DNA from: Paraburkholderia sabiae
Lineage (GTDB): Bacteria; Pseudomonadota; Gammaproteobacteria; Burkholderiales; Burkholderiaceae
Direction: 5' to 3'
Length of the DNA stretch: 64,000 nucleotides
NCBI RefSeq assembly: GCF_030412785.1
Contig: NZ_CP125295.1
Coordinates: 4,216,001-4,280,000, forward strand
Shown: positions 35,214 through 45,166 of the stretch, in pieces
Layout of the letters: each line of letters opens with the position of its first letter
Position numbering within the stretch: position 1 is the first letter of the stretch
Translations under genes and position numbers: made by a program
Notes under the pieces: model-generated
Seen by the model: only the letters and a program-made list of their open reading frames with translations
Database searches by the model: none
Told to the model about the DNA's origin: nothing

Positions 35214-36350
35214 ATGAAAGCACTCGTTTATGAGGGGCCGCGGAAAGTCGTTGTCAAGGACATGCCGGACGCGCGCATTGAGAAGCCGACCGACGTGCTC
35301 GTGAAGATCACCACCACCAATATTTGCGGCTCCGATCTGCACATGTATGAAGGCCGGACGAACATGGAGAGCGGGCGGATTCTCGGCCATGAAAATCTTG
35401 GCGTCGTGACCGAAGTTGGCAGTGCGGTCGAGCGCGTCAAGGTCGGCGACCGGGTTTGCCTTCCGTTCAATATCGGCTGTGGCTTTTGCAAGAACTGCGA
35501 GCGCGGTCTCACCGGCTTTTGCCTCACTGCGAATCCGGGCGTGGCTGGCGCGGCTTATGGTTTTGCTGGCATGGGGCCGTACAGCGGCGGACAGGCAGAG
35601 TATCTGCGCGTGCCGTTCGGCGATTTCAACTGCCTGCTGCTGCCGCCCGATGCCGAGGAAAAGGAAAACGACTACGTCATGCTCTCAGACATCTTCCCGA
35701 CGGGTTATCACGCGACGGTGCTCGCCGGCGTCGAAGCAGGCGATAGCGTGGTGATCTACGGTGCAGGTCCTGTCGGGCTGATGGCGACCATTTCAGCGAA
35801 CCTGAAGGGCGCGAGCAAGATCATGGTGGTTGACTCGCATCCCGATCGGTTGAAGCTGGCCGAGAAGCTGGGCGCGATTCCCATCGACGACAGCGACGGC
35901 CATTCCGCCGAGCGTGTGCTCGAACTGACGGGCGGCGAGGGTGCCGATCGCGGCTGCGAGTGCGTCGGCTATCAATGCGGCTGCAAGGGCCATGAAGTGC
36001 CGAACCTGACGATGAACAATCTCGTGAAGGCCGTGCGTCCGACGGGGGGCATCGGCGTCGTGGGCGTGTTCGTCGCGGAAGATCCAGGCTCGCCCGACGA
36101 GCTGATGAAGAAAGGCCAGCTCGCATTCGACTTCGGCCAGTTCTGGATGAAAGGCCAGCACATGGCGACGGGGCAGGCGAACGTGAAGGCGTATAACCGC
36201 AAGCTGCGCGACCTGATTGCAGCGGGGAAGGTGAAGCCCTCGCAGATCGTCTCGCACGAACTGCCGCTCGACAAGGCGCCCGAAGGCTACGAGAACTTCG
36301 ATGCGCGCAAGGACGGCTGGACCAAGGTCGTGCTGAAGACGGCGGCGTGA
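35214..36350 (+). CDS. Zinc-dependent dehydrogenase (glutathione-independent formaldehyde dehydrogenase-like)
   Basis: A 378-residue medium-chain dehydrogenase. The catalytic zinc site is in TNICGSDLHMYEG and GHENLGVV; the structural zinc ligands are CGFCKNCERGLTGFC. The cofactor loop is YGAGPVGLMATIS followed by Asp in VVDSHPDRLK, indicating NAD. A distinctive segment GCECVGYQCGCKGHEVPN and the long C-terminal lobe match the formaldehyde dismutase/dehydrogenase branch (FdhA type). It is likely to oxidise formaldehyde or a similar aldehyde. It starts 118 bases after the flavodoxin-like gene and precedes a quinone oxidoreductase. Confidence 0.92.
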   Translation: MKALVYEGPRKVVVKDMPDARIEKPTDVLVKITTTNICGSDLHMYEGRTNMESGRILGHENLGVVTEVGSAVERVKVGDRVCLPFNIGCGFCKNCERGLTGFCLTANPGVAGAAYGFAGMGPYSGGQAEYLRVPFGDFNCLLLPPDAEEKENDYVMLSDIFPTGYHATVLAGVEAGDSVVIYGAGPVGLMATISANLKGASKIMVVDSHPDRLKLAEKLGAIPIDDSDGHSAERVLELTGGEGADRGCECVGYQCGCKGHEVPNLTMNNLVKAVRPTGGIGVVGVFVAEDPGSPDELMKKGQLAFDFGQFWMKGQHMATGQANVKAYNRKLRDLIAAGKVKPSQIVSHELPLDKAPEGYENFDARKDGWTKVVLKTAA

Positions 36351-36399
36351 AGCGAACGACCCGCGCGGTTCAACCGCGCGAACATTGCAGGAGCAGAGC

Positions 36400-37334
36400 A
36401 TGTCCGAAGTCCCCGATACGATGCGGGCGTTCCGCATCCACCGCTTCGGCGGTCCCGAAGTACTCGAAGCCGACTCGATCGCCGTGCCGCAGCCAGGCCG
36501 GGGCGAGCTGCTCGTCAGGGTGCTCGCGTCGAGCGTCAATCCCGTCGACATCAAGACGCGCGAAGGCCGCTATCCGCTGATACGCGAGGACGCGTTGCCC
36601 TATACGCTGGGCCGCGACTTCGCCGGCGTGATTGCTCGAACGGGTGACGGCGTCGCGGGCTGGAAGGCGGGCCAGGAAGTGTACGCGTTCATCGGGCAGG
36701 GGCCGGGTGCGCATGCCGAATATGTCGTCGTCGATCAGGCGGCGCTGGCGCGAAAGCCCAGCACGCTCGATTTCCGGCAGGCCTGCGCGGTTCCGCTCGC
36801 GGCGCTGACCGCTTGGCAGGGCCTGTTCGAACACGGCATGCTCGAAGCCGATGAGCGCGTTCTGATCCACGCGGGCGCGGGCGGCGTCGGACATTTCGCC
36901 GCGCAGTTCGCGAAGCTGAAGGGCGCGAAGGTGTGGGTCACGGCGTCGGGCGACGGGATCGATTTCGTGCAGTCGCTCGGCATCGACAACGTGATCGACT
37001 ACCGGACGCAGCAGTTCGAAGCGGCCGTGTGCGAGGTGGATCTCGTCTACGACATGGTCGGCGGCGAGACCCAGGAGCGCTCATGGAACGTGTTGCGCAA
37101 GGGCGGGCGACTCGTCTCCACGCTCAACGAACCATCGCAGATCAAGGCGGCCGAACACGGCGCAACGGCGATGCGCTATACGGCGCATCCCGATGGCAAG
37201 GCGCTCGCGCGCATCGGTGAACTGATCGACGACGGCGCGGTGCGCGTCGTCGTGTCAGGGCAGTATGCGTTCGATGAAGTGCCCGCCGCACTGGCGTGTG
37301 TCGAGCGCGGCCATGTGCACGGAAAGATCGTGGT

Positions 37335-37350
<16 letters not shown>
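36400..37350 (+). CDS. NADP-dependent quinone oxidoreductase-like enzyme (zinc-free MDR)
   Basis: A 316-residue medium-chain reductase without zinc ligands. The substrate-lobe start [13 protein letters not shown], the [13 protein letters not shown] element and the glycine-rich [17 protein letters not shown] loop define the quinone oxidoreductase/enoyl reductase branch. The C-terminal [20 protein letters not shown] followed by KIVV is conserved. It would reduce quinones or enones with NADPH. A GCAGGAG box precedes the ATG at 36400. Its 3' end overlaps the convergent epimerase gene by 16 bases. Confidence 0.92.
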
Positions 37351-38357
<1,007 letters not shown>

Positions 38358-38379
38358 CGTGTTGCTCCTGTGCCAAGAA

Positions 38380-39336
38380 TCATGCCGTCACCTGTGTCAG
38401 TGCTTCATGCCAGTCCTGTACGAAGCGGTCGATATGAAAGCGCTCCCGTGCCGTGCGCCGCGCGTTTTCGCCCAGCACGCGCGCGAGCGACGGGTCGCGC
38501 AGCAGCAACTGCATCGCGTCGGCCAACAGGTCCGGGTCCGTGTGAATGAAACCGTTTTCGCCGTTGCGGATCACCGTCGACAATTCCGTCGTCGCGAGTC
38601 CGACAATCGGCATGCCGATCGTCATCGCCTCGACGATCGCGAGGCCGAGGCTCGTCCAGCGGATCGGATTGAAAAAGAAGCGATAGCGCGCGATAAACCC
38701 GGCCAGTTCCAGATTGCCGATCTCGCCGATGCCGCCGCAGCTTTGCGCGTCCATGCCGACGAGATCGAGCGGCACGCGCGAGCGCATCTTATTGAACACG
38801 TCAACCCCGAGTCGCCGTCCGCGCTGCGCGAGATGATTCACCACGACGATGCCGCGTTCGTGTTCGCCGACGTATCGCACGCCCTCGGGCACGACCACGC
38901 CATGTTCGATGACGCGCGTCGGCGTCGCGCCGCACTCCCACATCAACCGGTTGAAGGGCGTGACGTGCACGAGCAGCGTGTCGGGATCGTCGACCCAATG
39001 CCGTTGCTCATACGGGTTTTCCATCGGCGGATCATGCTCGACGTAGACGCGCGGCAAGCGCCGCTGCGCAGCGGACAGCACGCGCTCGCGGTCATGTTCC
39101 CAATGCTGGCGATGCTGATACAGCACGACGTCGAATTCCTCCGACGCCACCTGGTCGATATCGACTTCATGCACGTTGCCGCCCCACGGCAGCACGCCAT
39201 TCGCACCCGCATAGCCGGGCGGATTGCCCGGCTTGGTGACGAGATAGAATTCGTGCGGCGCTTGCGTCAGATAGTAGAGATAGTTGCCGTGCACATGCCA
39301 GGTCAGCACGCGCAGCCTGCGACTGCTATGCAACAT
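38380..39336 (-). CDS. Glycosyltransferase family 4
   Basis: A 318-residue GT-B glycosyltransferase of the GT4 type. It opens [20 protein letters not shown] and has a recognisable acceptor region ([15 protein letters not shown]). The C-terminal donor domain contains [20 protein letters not shown], including the conserved E-x7-E-like acidic element, and [17 protein letters not shown]. Length is short for the family. AGAGGAGG lies seven bases before the ATG at 39336, which overlaps the previous gene by 11 bases. It probably adds a sugar from a nucleotide donor during surface-polysaccharide assembly; the specificity is unknown. Confidence 0.88.
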   Translation of the reverse strand: MLHSSRRLRVLTWHVHGNYLYYLTQAPHEFYLVTKPGNPPGYAGANGVLPWGGNVHEVDIDQVASEEFDVVLYQHRQHWEHDRERVLSAAQRRLPRVYVEHDPPMENPYEQRHWVDDPDTLLVHVTPFNRLMWECGATPTRVIEHGVVVPEGVRYVGEHERGIVVVNHLAQRGRRLGVDVFNKMRSRVPLDLVGMDAQSCGGIGEIGNLELAGFIARYRFFFNPIRWTSLGLAIVEAMTIGMPIVGLATTELSTVIRNGENGFIHTDPDLLADAMQLLLRDPSLARVLGENARRTARERFHIDRFVQDWHEALTQVTA

Positions 39337-40465
39337 GGCGAACCTCCTCTCTGATGGGCACGACGATCGCGCCGTGTTCATGCAGCAGGCAGGGCGCGGC
39401 GGGCCGCGCGCCGAGATCGCGCGCAAGCATCGCACGAGCCGCGCCGACCACCTGCGTCACCGTCACGTTGAGCGCGCATTCGTGTCCGTAAGGGCACACG
39501 CGAAACGAGCAGGGGCGGCACGGCGGATAGTCCGCCAGCACGCGATGCCGCGTGCGATTTAACGGCGCCCAGCGCAACGTATCGCTGCCTGAAGCAACGA
39601 CGACGCTCGGCGCGCGCATCGCTGCTGCGATATGTGAAATGCCCGTGTCATTGCAGACGACGAGCCGCGCCTGCTCGACCAGCGCGGCCAGCGAACCCAA
39701 TGAAGTCGAACCTGCCAGATGCAGCGCGGGCGCCGTCATCAGGCCGAGCACGGTGCCCGTCAATTCGGCTTCAGCGGCCGTGCCCGTAACGGCGATCTGC
39801 CAGCCATCGGCGGCGAGCGAATCGGCGACTTCCGCAAAGCGTGCAACGGGCCAGCGCCGCGACGGCAATTGCGCGCCGGGATGCACGAGCACCAGCCGGT
39901 GCGCTTCGATTCCGTGCTCAGCCACCAGCGTCGCGTAATGGGCCATGTCCTGCGCGGTCAGATCGAACGAGAGCGCATCGCTTTCGCACGGCGCGCCCAT
40001 CGCGTTCGTCAGCGCGAGATAGCGATGCGGCTCGGCTAGGGTATCGGGCCATTCGATGAAACAACCGGGGCGCTGGATCTCGTCGTGCTGGACGAAGCCA
40101 GCGTTCGCGCGCGCATCGAATCGGCACACGATATCGTTCGCGATGCCGCCGCTGCCGTGCAGCTGGATCGCGAGATCGAAGCGTCGCTCGCGCATTGCGT
40201 CGATAAACGCGGGCAGCGCGCCATCGTCTTCGCGTTGCTCGGGAAAGCCGGTCGCGCCCGGAAACACGATCAGCTCATCGAGGAGATCGGGATAACGGTC
40301 GACGAATGTGCGCGCCCACGGCAAGCCGATCAACGCGATATGCGCGTGCGGTGCCGCGCGTCGCAACGCGCGCAGCGCGGGCACGCTGCACAGCATGTCG
40401 CCGAGTTGCAGCGCGCGAAAGATAACGATGCGCTGCGGATCGAGTCGTTCGAGAAAGGAACTCAC
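39326..40465 (-). CDS. Glycosyltransferase family 9 (heptosyltransferase-like)
   Basis: A 379-residue ADP-heptose:LPS heptosyltransferase-like protein. It opens at GTG 40465 and shows IVIFRALQLGDMLCSVPALR, the typical GT9 start, then VLVHPGAQLPSRRWPVARF, the VTGTAAEAE strand and VVCNDTGISHIAAAM, which is the family donor-binding element. The C-terminal Cys cluster PPCRPCSFRVCPYGHEC is like that of related GT9 enzymes. Its GTG overlaps the stop codon of the GT2 gene in a GTGA arrangement, so the two are translationally coupled. It likely transfers a heptose or similar sugar; a second GT9 is four genes upstream at 43280. Confidence 0.9.
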   Translation of the reverse strand: MSSFLERLDPQRIVIFRALQLGDMLCSVPALRALRRAAPHAHIALIGLPWARTFVDRYPDLLDELIVFPGATGFPEQREDDGALPAFIDAMRERRFDLAIQLHGSGGIANDIVCRFDARANAGFVQHDEIQRPGCFIEWPDTLAEPHRYLALTNAMGAPCESDALSFDLTAQDMAHYATLVAEHGIEAHRLVLVHPGAQLPSRRWPVARFAEVADSLAADGWQIAVTGTAAEAELTGTVLGLMTAPALHLAGSTSLGSLAALVEQARLVVCNDTGISHIAAAMRAPSVVVASGSDTLRWAPLNRTRHRVLADYPPCRPCSFRVCPYGHECALNVTVTQVVGAARAMLARDLGARPAAPCLLHEHGAIVVPIREEVRHVA

Positions 40466-41511
40466 AGGAAGAACACCTTGTAGCGAATCGCGCCGCGCAG
40501 GCGCCAGTAGATCGAGAGGAACGGAATCAGCATCGACGTCCACGCCATTTCGGCGATATGCGCCGCGTCGCGGCGCGTGTGACGCAGACGCGCGATGCAG
40601 AACGACGCCGTCAACAGACACCACAGAACGAACGCCGCCGCGCAGATCAGAGCGTGTCCCGCGAGCGCGGCAACGACGCCGCACAACAGGCTCGCGACGA
40701 TCGCGTAGTAGCGCAGCGGCGGCCCCGCGTCGATCCGCTGCCGGTACAGCGCGGGATGCTTGCGATATAGCAGCGCCTCGAACTGGCTCTTCTTCTGCTG
40801 CGACAGACTCACGCCCCAGCGCGCGGGGCGCACGGGATGCACGACAACGGCATCGGCGGCTTGCACGATGCGGCCGCCCGCCTGCAGCACGGCGAATTGC
40901 AGGTCCGAGTCCTCGCGCCATGCCGACGTGAAGCGTTCGTCGAAGCCATCCATCGCGACCAGCCGCGAACGGCGCATAAACGCGTTGGCCGTCGCGAACT
41001 CCGCGCGCGTGAGGCCGCTTGCGTCGAGTTCGTAGTCGGTGGGCGCATCGGGCAACGGCATGACGATCCGGCCCGCTGCCGCGTCCGCACCCGTGGCGAG
41101 CGCGGCGGCGCCCGCCGTGAGCCAGTGCGGATCGGGAATCGTGTCGTCGTCGGTGAAGGCGATCAGCGGCGAGCGCGCGGCGCGCCAGCCCGCATTGCGC
41201 GCGCCGGCTGGGCCTTGCGTGTCGGTGACGGGCACGTACTCGACCACTGGGCCGTCGCGCCCGGCACAGCGCAGCGCGAAACGCTCGACGGCCGCTCGCG
41301 TCGCGTCGTCGGGACCGTCGTCGCACACGACGATCTCATAGCGCGTCGCATCGAAGTCCTGCGCGGCGAGCGCGTTCAGGCAGGTTTCCAGCATCGCCGG
41401 CCGTCGATAAGTCGGTACGACGACGGTGATATCGAACACCATCCATCCGTTCGCGATGACGCTTGCACCGGCATGCCGGGCTTGGGTGGCGGCGAACGCG
41501 CGCACGTTCAT
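40462..41511 (-). CDS. Glycosyltransferase family 2 with C-terminal membrane segments
   Basis: A 349-residue GT-A enzyme. The nucleotide-binding part has ITVVVPTYRRPAMLETCL and YEIVVCDDGPDD, the metal-binding DxD is in AFTDDDTIPDPHWL, and a second motif is FDERFTSAWREDSDLQFAV with the catalytic Glu-Asp. The last 100 residues have two to three hydrophobic segments (AIVASLLCGVVAALAGHAL), so it sits at the cytoplasmic membrane. The ATG at 41511 overlaps the carbamoyltransferase stop as ATGA; an internal ATG at 41442 is possible but less coupled. Confidence 0.9.
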   Translation of the reverse strand: MNVRAFAATQARHAGASVIANGWMVFDITVVVPTYRRPAMLETCLNALAAQDFDATRYEIVVCDDGPDDATRAAVERFALRCAGRDGPVVEYVPVTDTQGPAGARNAGWRAARSPLIAFTDDDTIPDPHWLTAGAAALATGADAAAGRIVMPLPDAPTDYELDASGLTRAEFATANAFMRRSRLVAMDGFDERFTSAWREDSDLQFAVLQAGGRIVQAADAVVVHPVRPARWGVSLSQQKKSQFEALLYRKHPALYRQRIDAGPPLRYYAIVASLLCGVVAALAGHALICAAAFVLWCLLTASFCIARLRHTRRDAAHIAEMAWTSMLIPFLSIYWRLRGAIRYKVFFL

Positions 41512-43283
41512 GTTGCGGCCTCCATCGACGACGCAGCCGATACGGCAGAACCCGTCTTCTCGACAATGAACGGCCCGATCACGAGCGCATCGAGCGGCGA
41601 GGTCCAGAACGACTCGACGGCATCGCGCGGAGAATTGACCATCGGCTCGCCGCGCGTATTGAACGATGTGTTGACGAGCACCGGCACGCCCGTGCGTTGC
41701 CGGAACGCGTCGAGCAGATCGTAATAGAGCGCGTGCTGTTCGCGGTTCACCGTCTGCACGCGCGCCGTGCCGTCGACGTGCCGCACAGCGGGAATGCGCG
41801 CCGCCTGTTCTTCGCGGACGTCGAAGACGAACAGCATGAACGGTGCACGCTGCCCGCCGACGAACCAGTCGGCCGCATGTTCTTCCATCACGACGGGCGC
41901 GACGGGGCGGAAATCTTCGCGGTCCTTGATCTCGTTGAGCCGCGCCTGCATGTGTGAATCGACGGGCGATGCAAGGATCGAACGCGCGCCGAGCGCACGT
42001 GGTCCGAACTCCGTGCGTCCCTGGTACCAGCCGATCACCTTGTTGGCGGCGAGCATGTCGGCCGTTTCGCTGACGACATCGCGCGCGCGGCGATACGGAA
42101 TCTTCGACCACTTCAGGAAGCGCTCGATTTCGTCGTCACCATACTCGGGACCGAGATAGGCGTGATTCATCGCCCAGTGCCGCGTCTTGTCGCCGCGTTC
42201 GCGGTAGTCGGTCCACAGCGCCGCGCCGAGCGCCGTGCCGGCGTCGCCCGCTGCGGGCTGGACCCACACTTCGTCGAACGGTCCCAGGTCGCGGATCTTG
42301 GAGTTCATCACGCAGTTGAGCGCGACGCCGCCCGCCATGCACAGGCGCGTCAAACCCGTCTGGTGATGCAGCCAGCGCGCCAGATGCAGCACGGTTTCCT
42401 CGAGCACGCATTGCAGCGAATTCGCGATGTCGAAGTGCCGTTGTTCGAGCGGCCCGCCGCGTTCGCGCGCCGTACCGAAGCGCTCGACCAGACGCGGCGC
42501 ATCGACGGTATAGGTGCCGTCCTGTCTCACCCTGACGATCGCACGGAACTGATCGATATAGACGGGCTGGCCATACGACGCGAGCGCCATCACCTTGTAC
42601 TCATCCGACGAGTGCAGAAAGCCGAGCCATGCCGTGACGGCTTCATAGAGCAGGCCGAGCGAATGCGGCAATTCGACCTGACGTAGCCGCACATACGTGC
42701 CGTTGACGAACTGTCCCATGCTGGTCGTCACGCCTTCGCCGCGGCCGTCCATCGTGAGCACGGCGGTGTCGTCGAACGGACTCGCGAGAAAGGCGCTCGC
42801 TTCGTGAGCGAGATGATGATCGACGAAATGCCACTTGAAACAGTCGTCGCGATCCACGCCCTTGAAGCGCTTCGACAGATGATGCGGCGCGCCGTCCAGC
42901 AGCTGCGCTTTTGCATTCGCGATATAGCTGAGAAAGAGCGGGTCCCACGGCGATTGCGACGGGTTGGTCAGCTTGTGGTGCGCGGGATCGAAGGGCAGTT
43001 CGATGGTCGCGCGCGGCTCTTTCGGCATGCCCGCGAACAAAGACGGATCGTACGAGTACGCGACGTGATCGACATCCTTCAGTTCGATGCCCGCCATGCC
43101 GAGGCAATAGTCGATCGCATCGAACGGCAGTTGCCAGGTCGAGAACGGCACAGGGCGCTTTGCATGCTTGACGTGCGTGAAGCGCTCGTCTTCGGCGGCG
43201 GCCAGTACGACGCCGTCGCGTATCAGCACGGCAGCGCTGTCGTGATAGACGGCGTTGATTCCCAGTGTGTACATGAACGTCAT
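41508..43283 (-). CDS. NodU/TobZ-type carbamoyltransferase
   Basis: A 591-residue O-carbamoyltransferase. The N-terminal Kae1-like domain has YTLGINAVYHDSAAVLI and WHFVDHHLAHEASAF, with the metal-binding His-x3-His, and LTMDGRGEGVTTSMG. The C-terminal YrdC-like domain includes GWYQGRTEFGPRALGARSIL and VNTSFNTRGEPMV, both signature segments. It would form carbamoyl-AMP from carbamoyl phosphate and ATP and pass the carbamoyl group to a sugar hydroxyl. The start ATG 43283 overlaps the preceding GT9 stop. The neighbouring heptosyltransferase-like genes suggest that a heptose or a related sugar of LPS or capsule is carbamoylated. Confidence 0.93.
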   Translation of the reverse strand: MTFMYTLGINAVYHDSAAVLIRDGVVLAAAEDERFTHVKHAKRPVPFSTWQLPFDAIDYCLGMAGIELKDVDHVAYSYDPSLFAGMPKEPRATIELPFDPAHHKLTNPSQSPWDPLFLSYIANAKAQLLDGAPHHLSKRFKGVDRDDCFKWHFVDHHLAHEASAFLASPFDDTAVLTMDGRGEGVTTSMGQFVNGTYVRLRQVELPHSLGLLYEAVTAWLGFLHSSDEYKVMALASYGQPVYIDQFRAIVRVRQDGTYTVDAPRLVERFGTARERGGPLEQRHFDIANSLQCVLEETVLHLARWLHHQTGLTRLCMAGGVALNCVMNSKIRDLGPFDEVWVQPAAGDAGTALGAALWTDYRERGDKTRHWAMNHAYLGPEYGDDEIERFLKWSKIPYRRARDVVSETADMLAANKVIGWYQGRTEFGPRALGARSILASPVDSHMQARLNEIKDREDFRPVAPVVMEEHAADWFVGGQRAPFMLFVFDVREEQAARIPAVRHVDGTARVQTVNREQHALYYDLLDAFRQRTGVPVLVNTSFNTRGEPMVNSPRDAVESFWTSPLDALVIGPFIVEKTGSAVSAASSMEAAT

Positions 43284-44485
43284 TCCGTATGAGTGGCGAT
43301 TCGGTGAGGGATGGTCTGCATGCGGCGCGTCGGCTGGCGCGCTTCGTCGATCAGTTCGAGCGCCGCGTTGGCGACCTCGATCGACGGTATGTCCCGCAGA
43401 CACGCGTGATGCCCTTGCGGACAGACGCTGCGATAACACCAGCGGCATTCGACGTCGTTGAACAGCACGCGATGCGGCGTTTTCCACGGCGCGTGCTGCG
43501 GATTGGTCAACGCATACAGATCGACGACGGGCGCGCCGAGCGCCGATGCGATATGCACCGGCCCGCTGTTGTTCGAGATGACGACTGTCGCGCGCTCGAT
43601 CAGCGCGGCAAACGCGCCCAGCTCGAATGCATCCGTCAGGTCATGCATGAACGGTCGAACGGATGGGCCTGCCGCGTCGATCAACGCACGCACGAGGGAT
43701 GCTTCGCCCGTGCTGCCCGTCACCAGCACGTTGATGCCCGTCGCGCGAACGAGGCGCGCGGCGGCTTCTCCGAAGCGCTCGGCCGGATAGCGGCGCGACT
43801 CGGCGCTCGCGCCCGGATGCATGACAGCGAACGGCATCTCGGCGTCGATGCCGCGTCGCTCGAGCGTGGCCGCGAGGGTCTTGCGGTCGATATCGCGCAA
43901 CTGCATGCGCATGCGCGTTTCGTTCGTCGTCGCGCCGACCGCGCCGACGAGCGTCAATTGGCGCTCGACCTCATGCTGCACGCCCTGTTCGGGTTCCGTC
44001 TCGCGCAGCCAGTCGTTGACCAGCGAATACGGGTTCTCGCGGCAGCGCGCAAGCCTTCGATGAATGCCCGCGAGATAACACATCGTCGCGGCGGGCAACG
44101 GGTTCTGGCTATAGACGGTGAAGATCACGGCGGCGTCGAACCGGCGTTCTTCGAGCAGCGCGCGCATGGCCAGATCGGCGGGATGCGTGCGCGGCGGACG
44201 AATATGCGTCCACGGCGCGTCGTAGCGGATAACGTCGTCGACGTCGGCGAGAAACGGCGCGACGGCTGCGCCCGCGGGCGACGTCAGCAACGTCAGGTGA
44301 CGATCGGGATAGGCGGTGCGCAACGCATGCAATGCGGGCGTCGTCATCAGCACGTCGCCGAGATTGTCCGTGCGCAAGCAAAGAATGCGCTTGACGTCAT
44401 CGCCCCACGGCGCGAGCGGTTTGGTAGCCGCGACGGTCGCATGCGCGGCGGTCGGCTGTGCCAGCAGCGCCAGATGCTTCATCAT
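43280..44485 (-). CDS. Glycosyltransferase family 9 (heptosyltransferase-like)
   Basis: A 401-residue GT9 protein. After a short non-conserved tail it has RILCLRTDNLGDVLMTTPAL, then LLEERRFDAAVIFTVYSQN, FAVMHPGASAESRRYPAERF and VISNNSGPVHIASALGAPVV, the donor-binding signature. A Cys-rich region CRWCYRSVCPQGHHAC lies near the end. Start codons ATG 44485 and 44482 are adjacent and overlap the stop of the phosphatase gene. It is a paralogue of the GT9 at 39326, and the two may transfer consecutive residues. Confidence 0.92.
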   Translation of the reverse strand: MMKHLALLAQPTAAHATVAATKPLAPWGDDVKRILCLRTDNLGDVLMTTPALHALRTAYPDRHLTLLTSPAGAAVAPFLADVDDVIRYDAPWTHIRPPRTHPADLAMRALLEERRFDAAVIFTVYSQNPLPAATMCYLAGIHRRLARCRENPYSLVNDWLRETEPEQGVQHEVERQLTLVGAVGATTNETRMRMQLRDIDRKTLAATLERRGIDAEMPFAVMHPGASAESRRYPAERFGEAAARLVRATGINVLVTGSTGEASLVRALIDAAGPSVRPFMHDLTDAFELGAFAALIERATVVISNNSGPVHIASALGAPVVDLYALTNPQHAPWKTPHRVLFNDVECRWCYRSVCPQGHHACLRDIPSIEVANAALELIDEARQPTRRMQTIPHRIATHTE

Positions 44486-45102
44486 GCGGCCCGCCTCGAC
44501 GCATCGGTGGCGTTGCAGCGTTCGTGACTGTGCAGGATCATCAGCGCCGCGCGATGCAGGTCGCGCGCATACGCAGTCGGCATGCGCGATTGCGAGCGGC
44601 GCCATACCGTTTCGTGACCGTTGTCGAGCAGGATCGTCTTGCAGCCTGCGAGGTTGCCCGCCTCGACATCGTCGAGGATGTCGCCGACGAACCACGACGC
44701 GTGCAAGTCGATGTCATGCTCGCGCGCGGCGCGCAGCAGCATGCCGGGCGCGGGCTTGCGGCAGTCACATGCCTGCGAGTACCCGGCGACGCGGCCTTCG
44801 GGATGATGCGGACACCAGTACACGCCGTCGAGCGTCGCGCCGCATGACGCGAACATCTCATGCAGCTTCGCTTCGACGGCGCTCAGCGCGCCGATCTCGA
44901 AGCGCCCCAGCGCGACACCGCTCTGATTGCTGATCACAATCAGCGTGAACGGACAGCACGCAAGCTCGGCGAGCGCTTCGCACGCGCCGGGCGCGAAGCG
45001 CATCTGTTGCGGATCGACGTTATAAGGCACGTCTTCGATCAGCGTGCCGTCCTTGTCGATAAAGACGGCTGCCTTTCGTTGCGTGTCGGGTGGAACGGAC
45101 AT
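44482..45102 (-). CDS. GmhB-like D,D-heptose 1,7-bisphosphate phosphatase (HAD family)
   Basis: A 206-residue HAD phosphatase. Motif I is VFIDKDGTLIEDVPYN (normally DxDGT; here DKDGT), motif II is VISNQSGVALG, and the zinc-binding insert CPHHPEGRVAGYSQACDC followed by RKPAPGM is characteristic of GmhB. Motif III/IV is WFVGDILDDVEAG. GmhB removes the C7 phosphate of heptose bisphosphate in the ADP-heptose pathway. The assignment supports a heptose-containing product for this operon. It begins 64 bases after the GT1 gene and overlaps the next GT9 gene. Confidence 0.9.
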   Translation of the reverse strand: MSVPPDTQRKAAVFIDKDGTLIEDVPYNVDPQQMRFAPGACEALAELACCPFTLIVISNQSGVALGRFEIGALSAVEAKLHEMFASCGATLDGVYWCPHHPEGRVAGYSQACDCRKPAPGMLLRAAREHDIDLHASWFVGDILDDVEAGNLAGCKTILLDNGHETVWRRSQSRMPTAYARDLHRAALMILHSHERCNATDASRRAA

Positions 45103-45166
45103 GGGAACCTCAGTTGGTTGATGTGCGGGCGACGACGCTCGGGTCGCTCGGGTCGCTCAGGGTCCA

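Noticed and set aside
40466..41326. A long minus-strand frame that extends the GT9 gene at 39326 upstream to 41326
   Set aside because: It overlaps the GT2 gene in another phase on the same strand, has arginine-rich low-complexity sequence and no GT9 homology. The GTG at 40465 overlapping the GT2 stop is the real start.
43289..44527. A 412-codon plus-strand frame opposite the GT9 gene
   Set aside because: Arginine-rich and without homology, while the minus strand carries a full GT9 signature and overlaps its neighbours correctly.
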